From Clostridium sp. LS (GTDB lineage: Bacteria; Bacillota; Clostridia; Clostridiales; Clostridiaceae): a stretch of DNA of 36,009 bases. The notes below the pieces were generated by a model. The model ran no database searches, had not been told where the DNA came from, and saw only the letters and a program-made list of their open reading frames with translations. The stretch is from assembly GCF_002760435.1 (NCBI RefSeq), contig NZ_AUUU01000074.1:1-36009 (forward strand). The letters run 5' to 3'. The stretch's first letter is position 1; the number at the start of each line of letters is the position of its first letter. A program made the translations under genes and the position numbers. Of this stretch, positions 7,934 to 15,653 are shown in pieces.

Positions 7934-8230
7934 TTAACTAAATTTTTCAGGAAATTGTTTTATAATATCATTAGATACCATATCGGCAAATTTAATCATA
8001 TGATCTTCACCTTTATCATAGGCCTCAACATCTGCCTTCCAATCTTTCTTTAACCGAGCAACAACTTGATTAGTTACAAATTCTAAATGTTTATGCAATA
8101 TGTCTTTTAATTCTGAATTTGAAAGATTAGGGTTTGCACCAGATAAAAATTCAGCAATTTCATCGGCATTTTTGTACCACAATTTATTAAATTTATCTAA
8201 GTTAGCTTTATTATTACTTTTAGCATCATC
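7934..8230 (-). pseudogene. 5'-truncated gene; C-terminal half of a ~155-residue conserved family
   Basis: The frame is open from just after a TAA at 8231-8233 to the stop at 7934. It has no ATG or GTG; only a TTG at 8182 without a ribosome site. The product contains LWYKNADEIAEFLSGANPN, VVARLKKDW, HMIKFADM and KQFPEKF. From memory, these are hallmarks of the C-terminal half of a conserved hypothetical family of about 155 residues, whose first half (ending in an A-K-A-G-D-like segment) is missing here. It is therefore probably a remnant. A good minus-strand terminator lies about 180 bp downstream. Could be expressed as an 82-residue protein from TTG, but I consider that less likely. Confidence 0.6.
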
Positions 8231-8330
8231 TTAGATTTTCTGATTTAAACATATGTTTCTCATTTAGTGCAATGTAATTAAGGTTGTTAGTCTTATTAAA
8301 GCCATCTGGAATTTCAATATGATAAATACA
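8226..8330 (-). pseudogene. Unidentified coding remnant
   Basis: A 34-codon open stretch without a start, reading CIYHIEIPDGFNKTNNL then NYIALNEKHMFKSENLR and a stop. Its composition looks protein-like rather than random AT-rich translation, and it abuts the truncated gene in another frame, as expected at a deletion junction. I do not recognise the family. The remaining bases up to 8600 hold the FTR1 promoter and a ~180-nt leader. Confidence 0.3.
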
Positions 8331-8391
8331 TTATGTACTGAAGGATAGAAAATAGAGAAATATTTCCTTAAATATTTATTTTATAAACATC

Positions 8392-8434
8392 TTGCATTAT
8401 TTTTTAATATAATCTATAATGATAATCAGGTTTA
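8392..8434 (+). promoter_or_regulatory. Sigma-A promoter of the FTR1 operon with a Fur-like half site
   Basis: TTGCAT (8392-8397), a 17-bp spacer and TATAAT (8415-8420) form a near-consensus promoter. TGATAAT overlaps the end of the -10 (8420-8426) and matches one arm of the Fur box; the other arm (CAGGTTTA) is poor. Iron control is therefore plausible but weakly supported. The transcript would carry a leader of about 175 nt before the TTG start. Confidence 0.55.
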
Positions 8435-8600
8435 ATTGAGAAGGTGTATCAATGGTGTTGGAGTGAATTTTATTCTTATATAAATACCTTTTTTAATCTT
8501 AAGGAAAATAAAAATTTATAAAAGATTGTCCTATATTTCATTAGGAAATATTTTATATATACTAAAAAATAAAATTACAAAAGAGAAGGAGTGATAATGG

Positions 8601-10061
8601 TTGCGTAAGTTATTTACATTATTATTGGTAGTATTTTTGATGTTACCCATGTTTGCAATTAAAGTATTAGCAGCAGATGCGAAGGCAGATTTGTCTAAGA
8701 GCAATGAGTTCATTGAAAAATCACTTGAAGCTGTAAAAGCAGATGATTTTTCTAAAGGAAAAGATTTTTATGAGGAATATAATGAAGCTTGGATTGAACT
8801 TGAAGATGGAGTTAAGGAACAATCGAAACAAGCTTATGGAGATATTGAAGGCAAAATGGGAATGGTTAAATTCCTATTTTCTCAAGACCCTATGCAAAAA
8901 TATAAAATTATAAGTGCTTTAGAGGAGTTAGAAAAGACCAATAAAGCATTTATAGAAGGAAAAAATAATAGTCAAGAAACAAAAACTAAAGGAGAACCAA
9001 CTACTATAAAAGACTTGGTTGCACTTTTAGAAAAAGCAAAGAGTCAGATTGAAAGTGGAAATGATAATGAAGCAGTTAAAACAATGGACACTTTTAGTTC
9101 ATCTTGGTTAGATGTTGAAGGAGTAGTTTTAACAAAATCAAAAACTGTATATGACGATGCTGAAAGAGACATGGTTAGTGCAAAAGCTTATCTTACAGTA
9201 GATCCAATTCAAAAAGATAAAGCAGTAAAGGTTATTGATAGAATGCATGGATACTTATCTTTATTAGATGGGAATACATCATACGGTATAATAGATGTAA
9301 TTACAATTATACTTCGTGAAGGTTTAGAAGCGCTTTTAGTTGTAATTGCTTTACTAGGTTTTCTGAAGAAATCAGACCAAGAAGATAAGAAAAATTGGAT
9401 ATATGGTGGAGTAGTAATTGGAAGCATAGTAAGTATTGTATTAGCTGTTTTAGTTAAACTTCTATTCACATCAGGTACTTTTGGAAATAATAATTTCTTA
9501 ATATCAGGCTGGACAGGCGTATTCGCAGCAGTAATGCTTATTTATGTAAGTTATTGGTTACATAGTAAATCGGAAGTATCCTCACGTAATCACAGTATAC
9601 AGGATAAAAGTTATAAGTCATTAGCTAATGGAAGTTTATTCTCTTTAGGATTTTTAGCGTTTTTAGCAGTATTTAGAGAAGGAACTGAAGTTGTTCTTTT
9701 CTACATTGGAATGGCATCTTCAATTAAGTTAACTGATTTATTTCTAGGAATAGCATTAGGCTTTGCGATACTTATAATAATAGCTGTTTTAATGCTAAAG
9801 ATAGGTTTACGTATTCCAATGAAGCCATTTTTCCTTGTATCCAGTCTTTTAGTTTTCTATTTAGGATTAAAGTTTACTGGTATGGGAATTAATGGACTTC
9901 AACTGGCTGGAGTATTATCAGCTACATCTAGTGATTCATTGCCTACAATATCTGCACTCGCAGTATATCCGACTTGGCAAGGAGTGATACCTCAAGCAGT
10001 ATTAGTTGTTATAGCAATACTCGTAACATTACATAAGAAATTAAAACAAAAGAAAATATGA
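8601..10061 (+). CDS. FTR1-family iron permease with extracytoplasmic helical repeats
   Basis: A protein of 486 residues. The TTG at 8601 is used; AGGAG lies 10 nt upstream, and the nearer ATG at 8597 stops after three codons. Residues 1-25 are a signal peptide ending KVLAA. Residues 30-120 and 135-222 form two helical repeats, each with a W-x-x-x-E signature (W64, W169). The membrane part has about seven segments with the two iron-translocation motifs R239-E-G-L-E243 and R359-E-G-T-E363. FTR1/EfeU proteins import iron, normally after oxidation by a partner. No EfeB-like oxidase is adjacent; the partner is the lipoprotein 27 bp downstream. Confidence 0.93.
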   Translation: MRKLFTLLLVVFLMLPMFAIKVLAADAKADLSKSNEFIEKSLEAVKADDFSKGKDFYEEYNEAWIELEDGVKEQSKQAYGDIEGKMGMVKFLFSQDPMQKYKIISALEELEKTNKAFIEGKNNSQETKTKGEPTTIKDLVALLEKAKSQIESGNDNEAVKTMDTFSSSWLDVEGVVLTKSKTVYDDAERDMVSAKAYLTVDPIQKDKAVKVIDRMHGYLSLLDGNTSYGIIDVITIILREGLEALLVVIALLGFLKKSDQEDKKNWIYGGVVIGSIVSIVLAVLVKLLFTSGTFGNNNFLISGWTGVFAAVMLIYVSYWLHSKSEVSSRNHSIQDKSYKSLANGSLFSLGFLAFLAVFREGTEVVLFYIGMASSIKLTDLFLGIALGFAILIIIAVLMLKIGLRIPMKPFFLVSSLLVFYLGLKFTGMGINGLQLAGVLSATSSDSLPTISALAVYPTWQGVIPQAVLVVIAILVTLHKKLKQKKI

Positions 10062-10088
10062 AAAAGAAATTAGCAGGAGGATTTATTT

Positions 10089-11108
10089 ATGAAATCAGTA
10101 AGAAATTTATTATTAATAGCAGTATTAGGGACAGCAATTACAGTAACAGGTTGTGGAGTGCAAAAAACTGAACAGACTAAGCCAGCTGAGAGTACAGCAC
10201 AAACAGCATCTCAAGAAACAAAAGCATTTACTATTAATGATGCAAGTAACAATATGAGAAATATTCTTAAGGACATGAAAACGCAAGTTTCTAATAATGA
10301 GGAAGATAAAGTTAATGAAGGTGGTACAAAATTAGAAGATACTTGGAAGGAATTTGAAGATAAATTTGAGGATGATTTAAAGGACAAATATTTAGATTTA
10401 TATGTTAAAATTGAAGATCCATTAGAAGTTATTGAAGCAGCATCTAAGGTTAAACCGCTAGATACAAAGGTTTTAAATGAATCAATTGATAAATTGGATT
10501 CGGAATTAGTTAAATTACAAGAAAATGATGCAACAGCAACTGGGATTGAAAATATGAGAGATACATTAAAAGAGATGAATACGAATTTAAATAATAAGAA
10601 AGAAGATAAGGCTATAGAGATTTCCGATAAACTTGAAGAAAATTGGAGCTCATTTGAAGATGGAATAAAGGATAACTATAAAAATCTTTATGAAGAAGTT
10701 GAATCTCCATTAGGAGTTATTCAAGCAGACGTAAAAATGAAACCTCTAGATACAAAAACATTAACTGCTGCAATTGATGAGTTAGATAAGACATTAGATC
10801 AATTACAAAAATCTATTGCTTTTTCATCTGCTCCGCAAGACATGAAAACAGCTTTAGCTAAAATTAAGAAATTTACATCACCTCTTAATGAAGAAAAAGT
10901 AACAAAATATGCTGAAAGATTAGAAAAGTACTGGAGTACTAGTGAAGATATGGTAAAACAAAAAAATCCTGCTCTTTATGAAAAAATTGAAGTACCTATG
11001 GGAGCAATACAATCATCTGCAAAGGCAAATCCAATAGATACAAATACATTAACATCTGCAGCAGGAGAATTAGATAAATTATTAACTGAAATGCAAAACT
11101 TAAAATAG
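10089..11108 (+). CDS. Lipoprotein with three acidic helical repeats, FTR1 partner
   Basis: A protein of 339 residues starting with ATG behind AGGAGG (7 nt gap). A lipoprotein signal ends in TVTG-C22. A Gln/Thr/Ala-rich linker precedes three repeats of about 90 residues (roughly 52-144, 152-240 and 250-337). Each has W at the same place (W86, W186, W282), an L-E-x-x-W-x-x-x-E block, Y-x-x-x-E-x-P-x-x-x-I and P-[LI]-D-T-x-x-L. The same repeat occurs twice in the extracytoplasmic part of the permease just upstream, with which it forms an operon. It is rich in Asp and Glu and probably presents iron to the permease from the outer face of the membrane. That role is inferred from context. Confidence 0.85.
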   Translation: MKSVRNLLLIAVLGTAITVTGCGVQKTEQTKPAESTAQTASQETKAFTINDASNNMRNILKDMKTQVSNNEEDKVNEGGTKLEDTWKEFEDKFEDDLKDKYLDLYVKIEDPLEVIEAASKVKPLDTKVLNESIDKLDSELVKLQENDATATGIENMRDTLKEMNTNLNNKKEDKAIEISDKLEENWSSFEDGIKDNYKNLYEEVESPLGVIQADVKMKPLDTKTLTAAIDELDKTLDQLQKSIAFSSAPQDMKTALAKIKKFTSPLNEEKVTKYAERLEKYWSTSEDMVKQKNPALYEKIEVPMGAIQSSAKANPIDTNTLTSAAGELDKLLTEMQNLK

Positions 11109-11117
11109 ATTTCAAGC

Positions 11118-11151
11118 AGACTGCTGATATAAATAATTGGCGGTCTTTTTT
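11118..11151 (+). terminator. Terminator of the FTR1-lipoprotein operon
   Basis: AGACTGC / GCGGTCT stem with a 15-nt loop followed by TTTTTT. Confidence 0.8.
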
Positions 11152-11250
11152 ATTATAAAAATACTTTGGTTTTGAAATTAATTGCAGGATCTAATAGAAA
11201 TCTGTGTATAGTATCTAAAAAAATGGAATACTAAGCATGAGGTGATTTGC

Positions 11251-12696
11251 ATGGAAAGTGTATGGAGCTATGAAGTTAATTTTAGAAAAAGAGAAACTTT
11301 AAATCAAGATATTCAATGTGACATTCTTGTAATAGGAGCAGGAATGGCAGGATTGCTCACAGCATATATGCTAAATAAAAGTGGGAGAGAAGTTGTTGTA
11401 ATTGATGCTAGAAGTATAGCAGGAGGAGTTACCAAAAATACAACTGCTAAAATAACATCTCAGCATGATTTAATTTATGATAGTATCATTAAGGAATTTG
11501 GCGAAGAAGGGGCAAGACAATATGCGAGAGCTAATGAACTTGCAATAAAGAGATACAAGGAAATAATTGATGCAGAAAAAATTGATTGTGACTTTGAGTA
11601 TAAAGATGCATACTTGTATACTTTAGATAACGTTGTAGATCTTGAAGATGAATATGGTGCAGCGAAAAGATTAGGAATTGATGCAGAGCTTGTAGATGAA
11701 GTAAGCATCCCTGCAGAGACTAAAAAGGCATTGAAATTTAAGAATCAAGCACAATTTAATCCGCTTAAGTTCTTGAGACCAATTTCCGAACAATTGACTA
11801 TTTATGAAAATACAGTAGCTCTTGATATTACTGAAGATAATACTGTAGTTACAAAGAATGATATGAAAATTAAAGCAAATAGAATAGTGGTAGCAGCACA
11901 TTATCCATTTTTGAATACTCCAGGATATTATTTTATGAGAATGCATCAAGAAAGAGCGTATGTTATAGCGTTAGAAAATGCACAGGATGTAAATGGAATG
12001 TATAAAGGTATTGATAAAACAGGTTATTCATTTAGAAATTATAAAAATTTATTATTATTTAGTGGTGCAGCAAGAAGAACTGGGGAAAATGAAGAAGGTG
12101 GAGCATACGAGGAATTAAGAAAAGCTGCCAAAGAATTTTATCCAAACGCAACAGAAAAATATCACTGGTCAACTCAAGATTGTATGACTTTAGACAATAT
12201 CCCTTACATAGGTCAGTACTCCTCTAAAACACCTAATATTTATGTTGAAACAGGATTTAAAAAATGGGGAATGACAACTTCAATGGTTGCAGCAATGATA
12301 ATAAGTGATATGATTCTTGGAAATGAAAATGATTTTTCTGAGATATTCTCGCCAAGAAGGTTTGATATGTCAGCATCTATGAAAAATGCTGCAAAGGACC
12401 TTGTTATAACTGCAAAAAACTTTATTGCAGAGAGGATAAATATTCCCGAGGAAAATCTTAGTAGCATTGAAAATGGTCATGGAGGCATTATAGAATATAA
12501 AGGTCAAAAGGCTGGGGTCTATAAGGATAATGAAGGCAAAGTATATACAGTATCAACAAAGTGTGCTCATTTAGGCTGCGAACTTAAATGGAATGCTGAT
12601 GATTTAACTTGGGACTGTCCTTGTCATGGTTCAAGATATAATTATGAGGGAGTCTGGATTGAAAGTCCTACTAATAAGTGTCTTCATGAAGTGTAA
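11251..12696 (+). CDS. FAD-dependent oxidoreductase with C-terminal Rieske [2Fe-2S] domain
   Basis: A protein of 481 residues. The ATG at 11251 follows GAGGTGATT; the in-frame GTG at 11242 is inside that ribosome site. Residues 24-54 form the dinucleotide-binding fold (VIGAGMAG, then VVVIDA), and the body is a DAO-type oxidase/dehydrogenase ending in the second FAD contact YVETGFKKWGM. The last ~90 residues are a Rieske domain with ligands C438-x-H440 and C456-x-x-H459; C443 and C458 are placed like the disulfide pair of respiratory-type Rieske proteins. Proteins of this layout are common in Firmicutes; substrate unknown. Monocistronic, between two terminators. Confidence 0.9.
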   Translation: MESVWSYEVNFRKRETLNQDIQCDILVIGAGMAGLLTAYMLNKSGREVVVIDARSIAGGVTKNTTAKITSQHDLIYDSIIKEFGEEGARQYARANELAIKRYKEIIDAEKIDCDFEYKDAYLYTLDNVVDLEDEYGAAKRLGIDAELVDEVSIPAETKKALKFKNQAQFNPLKFLRPISEQLTIYENTVALDITEDNTVVTKNDMKIKANRIVVAAHYPFLNTPGYYFMRMHQERAYVIALENAQDVNGMYKGIDKTGYSFRNYKNLLLFSGAARRTGENEEGGAYEELRKAAKEFYPNATEKYHWSTQDCMTLDNIPYIGQYSSKTPNIYVETGFKKWGMTTSMVAAMIISDMILGNENDFSEIFSPRRFDMSASMKNAAKDLVITAKNFIAERINIPEENLSSIENGHGGIIEYKGQKAGVYKDNEGKVYTVSTKCAHLGCELKWNADDLTWDCPCHGSRYNYEGVWIESPTNKCLHEV

Positions 12697-12753
12697 CACT
12701 ATGCTATATATAATAAAAAAATCTGCTATTTAATATACATAATTCATAAGTTG

Positions 12754-12795
12754 AAAAAGCTGTCTTAAAATATTTGAATTTTAGATAGCTTTTTT
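12754..12795 (+). terminator. Terminator after the Rieske oxidoreductase
   Basis: AAAGCTGTCTTAAAAT pairs with AATTTTAGATAGCTTT (one bulge/mismatch), followed by TTTT. The remaining ~190 bp before the next gene hold a long leader with an AGAAAGT...ACTTTCT inverted repeat (about 12919-12957) just upstream of its ribosome site. Confidence 0.75.
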
Positions 12796-12988
12796 AGTTT
12801 AAGAAAATATGAGGATTAAAGTCTGTTAGATTATTTGCTAATAAAAATAGCAGAAATTTTTCACAAAACTTGACAGCATTTAATAAAATGTATGGAAGCC
12901 TATTTACATAGAAAGTTAACATCTTAGAACATTTGTTAAAAGATAAAGTTCACTTTCTGTGAATACAAAAGAATAAGGAGATAAGCTT

Positions 12989-13426
12989 ATGTATAATTGT
13001 GGAATTAAAGCTTGTACAGATAAAAATAATTCAGATAGTCTTTGTAGAAAATTTGCTCGTATACTTGGAGCAGAGATTCTTCAATCAAAGGACAATTTAT
13101 GTGCTGTGACTTTTAATAGAAATCTAGATGTTGAAATATTAGGAAGAGAAACTCAATCTCCACTAGTTTTAGCAGCATTATTTTCTTTTGAATCAATGGA
13201 TAGTCATGGGAAAACACTAAATTTAGGTGAAACTGTTATATTACCTGAAGAAGTTAATCCATTTATATCTATCCTAAGAAAGAATGGAATTCTAATTACA
13301 GCCCTTCATAATCACTGGTTATTTGAAGAACCAAGACTTATGTATATCCATTTCGAATCTATAGACGAGCCTCTAGATTTTGCTAGAAAGGTTGCTGAGG
13401 CACTTAAAGTATTAAGAAGATGTTAG
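12989..13426 (+). CDS. DUF1259 (LppY/LpqO-like) protein
   Basis: A protein of 145 residues starting at the ATG after AAGGAG. It matches DUF1259: FARILGAEIL near the start, NLDVEILG, a hydrophobic LAALFSFES strand, LGETVILPEEVNPFISILRKNGI and the conserved ITALHNHWLFEEPRLMYIHF, whose H-N-H and the later H are candidate metal ligands. No signal peptide, unlike some actinobacterial lipoprotein members, so it is cytoplasmic. Function unknown. It has its own leader and terminator. Confidence 0.88.
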   Translation: MYNCGIKACTDKNNSDSLCRKFARILGAEILQSKDNLCAVTFNRNLDVEILGRETQSPLVLAALFSFESMDSHGKTLNLGETVILPEEVNPFISILRKNGILITALHNHWLFEEPRLMYIHFESIDEPLDFARKVAEALKVLRRC

Positions 13427-13468
13427 AAATTTAAAAAAGAAATAAGCGGTAATTTTTAATATTACTAT

Positions 13469-13497
13469 CCGCATTGGGTAAAACCAATGCGGTTTTT
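13469..13497 (+). terminator. Terminator after the DUF1259 gene
   Basis: Perfect 9-bp stem CCGCATTGG / CCAATGCGG, 6-nt loop, then TTTTT. Confidence 0.93.
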
Positions 13498-13539
13498 ATG
13501 TGGTTTTTGTTTTCTGAAAACTATTTTAATATGAGTTAC

Positions 13540-13568
13540 TTGACAATATTACTAATTAGTAATATTAT
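13540..13568 (+). promoter_or_regulatory. marR promoter with palindromic operator and apparent leaderless start
   Basis: TTGACA (13540-13545), 17-bp spacer, TATTAT (13563-13568). A perfect 22-bp palindrome (13545-13566) centred on TACTAATTAGTA fills the spacer. The predicted transcription start, about 7 nt after the -10, coincides with the ATG at 13576. No Shine-Dalgarno site is present, so the mRNA is probably leaderless. Confidence 0.75.
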
Positions 13569-13575
13569 TATACCC

Positions 13576-14022
13576 ATGGATAAGAATAAAATTACTTATG
13601 GAGAATTAAATGATTTAAATTTAAAAGCTATAATAGCATTAAGCCGGTGCATACAAAGTGTTAACAAAAGAGAATACAAAATTATCAAAGAAGGAGGATT
13701 AACTTTTTCACAATTTGGAGTACTTGAAGTACTTTATCACAAGGGAGATTTAAGAGTCAGTGAAATATTAGAAAAAACTCTTTCAACTGGTGGCAATATG
13801 ACTGTTGTTATAGATAACTTAGCTAAAGATGAGTTGATTGAGAGACGTCCCGATCCTAAGGATAGACGTGCAAGTTTGATAAGCATATCTGAAAAAGGAA
13901 GAAAGCTTATAAGTGAACTCTTCCCTAAGCATGTAGATAATTTAAGTGAAATTTTTAGCTCTTTAAGTGTTGAAGAGAAAAAGAATTTAATAAATATGTT
14001 AAAGAAATTATCAGGTGTATAA
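13576..14022 (+). CDS. MarR-family transcriptional regulator
   Basis: A protein of 148 residues. The frame extends upstream to 13474, but that runs through the previous terminator and this gene's own promoter; the ATG at 13576 is the credible start. The winged-helix core is clear: LTFSQFGVLEVLYHKG, the recognition region STGGNMTVVIDNL, and the wing DPKDRRASLISISEKGRKL. It is flanked by two copies of TACTAATTAGTA, one in its own promoter and one at 14049 before the next gene, so it probably represses itself and the downstream iron-sulfur genes. No Cys is visible in its N-terminal dimer region that would point to thiol sensing apart from one near residue 29. Confidence 0.92.
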   Translation: MDKNKITYGELNDLNLKAIIALSRCIQSVNKREYKIIKEGGLTFSQFGVLEVLYHKGDLRVSEILEKTLSTGGNMTVVIDNLAKDELIERRPDPKDRRASLISISEKGRKLISELFPKHVDNLSEIFSSLSVEEKKNLINMLKKLSGV

Positions 14023-14048
14023 TTACACCTTAATTTTTAAATAAATAG

Positions 14049-14082
14049 TACTAATTAGTAATTAACTAACTAGTAGTTAATT
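14049..14082 (+). promoter_or_regulatory. Second MarR operator plus adjacent inverted repeat
   Basis: TACTAATTAGTA (14049-14060) repeats exactly the core of the marR promoter palindrome. It is followed at once by a 9-bp inverted repeat AATTAACTA / TAGTTAATT with a 5-nt centre (14060-14082). The position 50-85 bp upstream of the Cys-rich gene suits an operator. Confidence 0.7.
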
Positions 14083-14133
14083 ACTTGATTTTATTTAGAG
14101 AATATGATTTGAGATTGGAAAGGAAGAGTTTAA

Positions 14134-14562
14134 GTGGATTATTTAAGTAATTTGGAGAATGATATGAAAGAAATATGCGGTGACTGTTGCCAGAAAGGTT
14201 CAGATAATTGCAATTATAGAAAGTGCAATATTGGATTTGCAAAGTATGTTGTAGAAAATATAAAAGATAAAGCTATAAAAGCTATAGAGGATGGAGAAAA
14301 TCTAATTCCAAAGGATGATTTAAAATACTATGAGGATAAAATAATTGCTAGAGGAATCGCAAATATTTGTAAGCTATGTAAAGACTGCAATGAAAATCAT
14401 AGTGAAAATTGTGTTGTAGCTCTAACAAGAAGATCTCTAGAATACACACAATTAAAAGATAAGATAGAGTATCCAGGCAATGTACTTATGTACCTAATGA
14501 ATGTTTCAAAGCAAAATCCAGAACTAGCCGAGTCAATAAAATTAGAATACTTAAGTATATAA
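14134..14562 (+). CDS. Cys-rich protein, probable iron-sulfur or metal binder
   Basis: A protein of 142 residues starting with GTG behind GGAAGAG. I do not recognise the family. It has two Cys clusters: C15-G-D-C-C19 with C26 and C31, and further on C-K-L-C-K-D-C followed by N-x-x-x-x-x-C. This four-plus-four layout suggests one or two metal or Fe-S sites in a helical protein. It lies between the MarR operator and two genes for BFD-type [2Fe-2S] proteins, all in one direction, which suggests a shared redox function. It resembles no complete enzyme. Confidence 0.75.
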   Translation: MDYLSNLENDMKEICGDCCQKGSDNCNYRKCNIGFAKYVVENIKDKAIKAIEDGENLIPKDDLKYYEDKIIARGIANICKLCKDCNENHSENCVVALTRRSLEYTQLKDKIEYPGNVLMYLMNVSKQNPELAESIKLEYLSI

Positions 14563-14662
14563 AAATATTAATGAAAATAAAAACTTTAAAAAATAGTTAA
14601 TAAAGGTGATTGCAAAAAGCCTTTCATATAAATAAAAAAAATAATGAGGAGAGTTACGAAGG

Positions 14663-15076
14663 ATGATTAAATCAATATTATCAAAATTATTTGGAGTTAA
14701 GGAAGAAGTTAAAGTAGAGGACAATAAAATTGTTTGTGGATGTTTTAAAATAACAGAGCAAGATTTAAAAAATGCAGTTAAAAATGGTGCAAAATCATTT
14801 GAAGAAGTGCAAGCTATCACAAAAGTAGGCACTGGCTGTGGCCGCTGTGTAGAAGGTAATAAAGCACTAATTAATAAATTAATATTAGCAAATAAAATAG
14901 AAGAAAATGCAATAGTATGTGGATGCTTTAAAGTTACGGTACAAGATATAAATAATGCAATTAAAAATGGAGCTAAATCATTTGAAGAAGTACAAGCAAT
15001 TACTAAAGTAGGTACTGGTTGTGGACATTGTGTAGAAAGCAATAAAGAATTAGTTAAAGAATTATTAGCAAGATAA
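14663..15076 (+). CDS. Protein with two BFD-type [2Fe-2S]-binding domains
   Basis: A protein of 137 residues with ATG behind GAGGAGAG. After about 25 residues come two almost identical BFD domains: the first begins IVCGCFKI and ends GTGCGRCVEGN, the second begins IVCGCFKV and ends GTGCGHCVESN. Each supplies the four ligands C-x-C ... C-x-x-C. The segment NGAKSFEEVQAITKVGTGCG is repeated in both. BFD domains carry [2Fe-2S] clusters in bacterioferritin-associated ferredoxins and in nitrite reductases. Here they stand alone, so electron transfer or Fe-S storage is inferred. A third, single-domain copy follows at 15177. Confidence 0.92.
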   Translation: MIKSILSKLFGVKEEVKVEDNKIVCGCFKITEQDLKNAVKNGAKSFEEVQAITKVGTGCGRCVEGNKALINKLILANKIEENAIVCGCFKVTVQDINNAIKNGAKSFEEVQAITKVGTGCGHCVESNKELVKELLAR

Positions 15077-15176
15077 TGAGCTAAAAAGTATACATAATAA
15101 AGATGCAAGTGTTAAAACTAATAATTGTTAAAAGATTTCATATTTAAATTTAAAAACAGTTAAAGGAGAATATATA

Positions 15177-15356
15177 ATGGATAATGATAAAGTAATATGC
15201 GGATGCAAAAATGTTAAAGTACAAGACATAGAGAATGCAATTGCTAATGGTGCAAAATCATTTGAAGAAGTTCAAGAAGTAACTGAAGTAGGAACAGGCT
15301 GCGGCCATTGTGTAGAAAACAATAGAGCATTAGTTGATGAATTATTAGGAAAGTAA
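15177..15356 (+). CDS. Single BFD-type [2Fe-2S]-binding domain protein (59 residues)
   Basis: A short gene starting with ATG behind AAAGGAGAA. The product MDNDKVICGCKNVK... ends in GTGCGHCVENNRALVDELLGK and is a close copy of the second domain of the gene 100 bp upstream, with the same C-x-C and C-x-x-C ligands. The three domains clearly arose by duplication within this locus. It is probably co-transcribed with the two genes before it and ends at a strong terminator. Confidence 0.92.
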   Translation: MDNDKVICGCKNVKVQDIENAIANGAKSFEEVQEVTEVGTGCGHCVENNRALVDELLGK

Positions 15357-15366
15357 TATCAAAGAT

Positions 15367-15402
15367 AAAAAAGTTCATACTTCTATTAGTATGGACTTTT
15401 TT
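15367..15402 (+). terminator. Terminator of the BFD gene cluster
   Basis: AAAAAAGTTCATACT / AGTATGGACTTTTTT with a 6-nt loop and one mismatch, ending in T6. Confidence 0.9.
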
Positions 15403-15534
15403 CATGAGATTATCTTAGGAAATCTAATTATTCGTATCAAGTAGTATGATGGGAGAAGAAGCACTTTTGCAAAACAAAAATGATATAAAAGCAGCAACTG
15501 AAATAAGTACTTTTAGCGACTTCGTTCTAGGATA

Positions 15535-15636
15535 GATTGCAAAACTGAGCAGTAAAATAAAGAAATTTATGCTATATTTAAAATTAACATAAATCTCTTA
15601 GTTTACTGCTATTTCTAGGTGCTCAGCTTTGCAATC
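15535..15636. repeat. Long imperfect inverted repeat (about 102 nt)
   Basis: GATTGCAAAACTGAGCA (15535-15551) pairs with TGCTCAGCTTTGCAATC (15620-15636), one mismatch. Inside, GCAGTAAA...ATTTATG (15549-15571) pairs with CATAAAT...GTTTACTGC (15588-15609). It lies between convergent genes and may be the terminator of the minus-strand gene or a small MITE-like remnant. No target-site duplication was evident. Confidence 0.75.
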
Positions 15637-15653
15637 AATGCTCTTATTAGTAG

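Noticed and set aside
13474..13575. N-terminal extension of the MarR protein
   Set aside because: It would start inside the terminator of the previous gene and read through the promoter and operator; no ribosome site.
14551..15108. 185-codon minus-strand frame
   Set aside because: It is antisense to the duplicated BFD domains, and its repeats merely mirror theirs.
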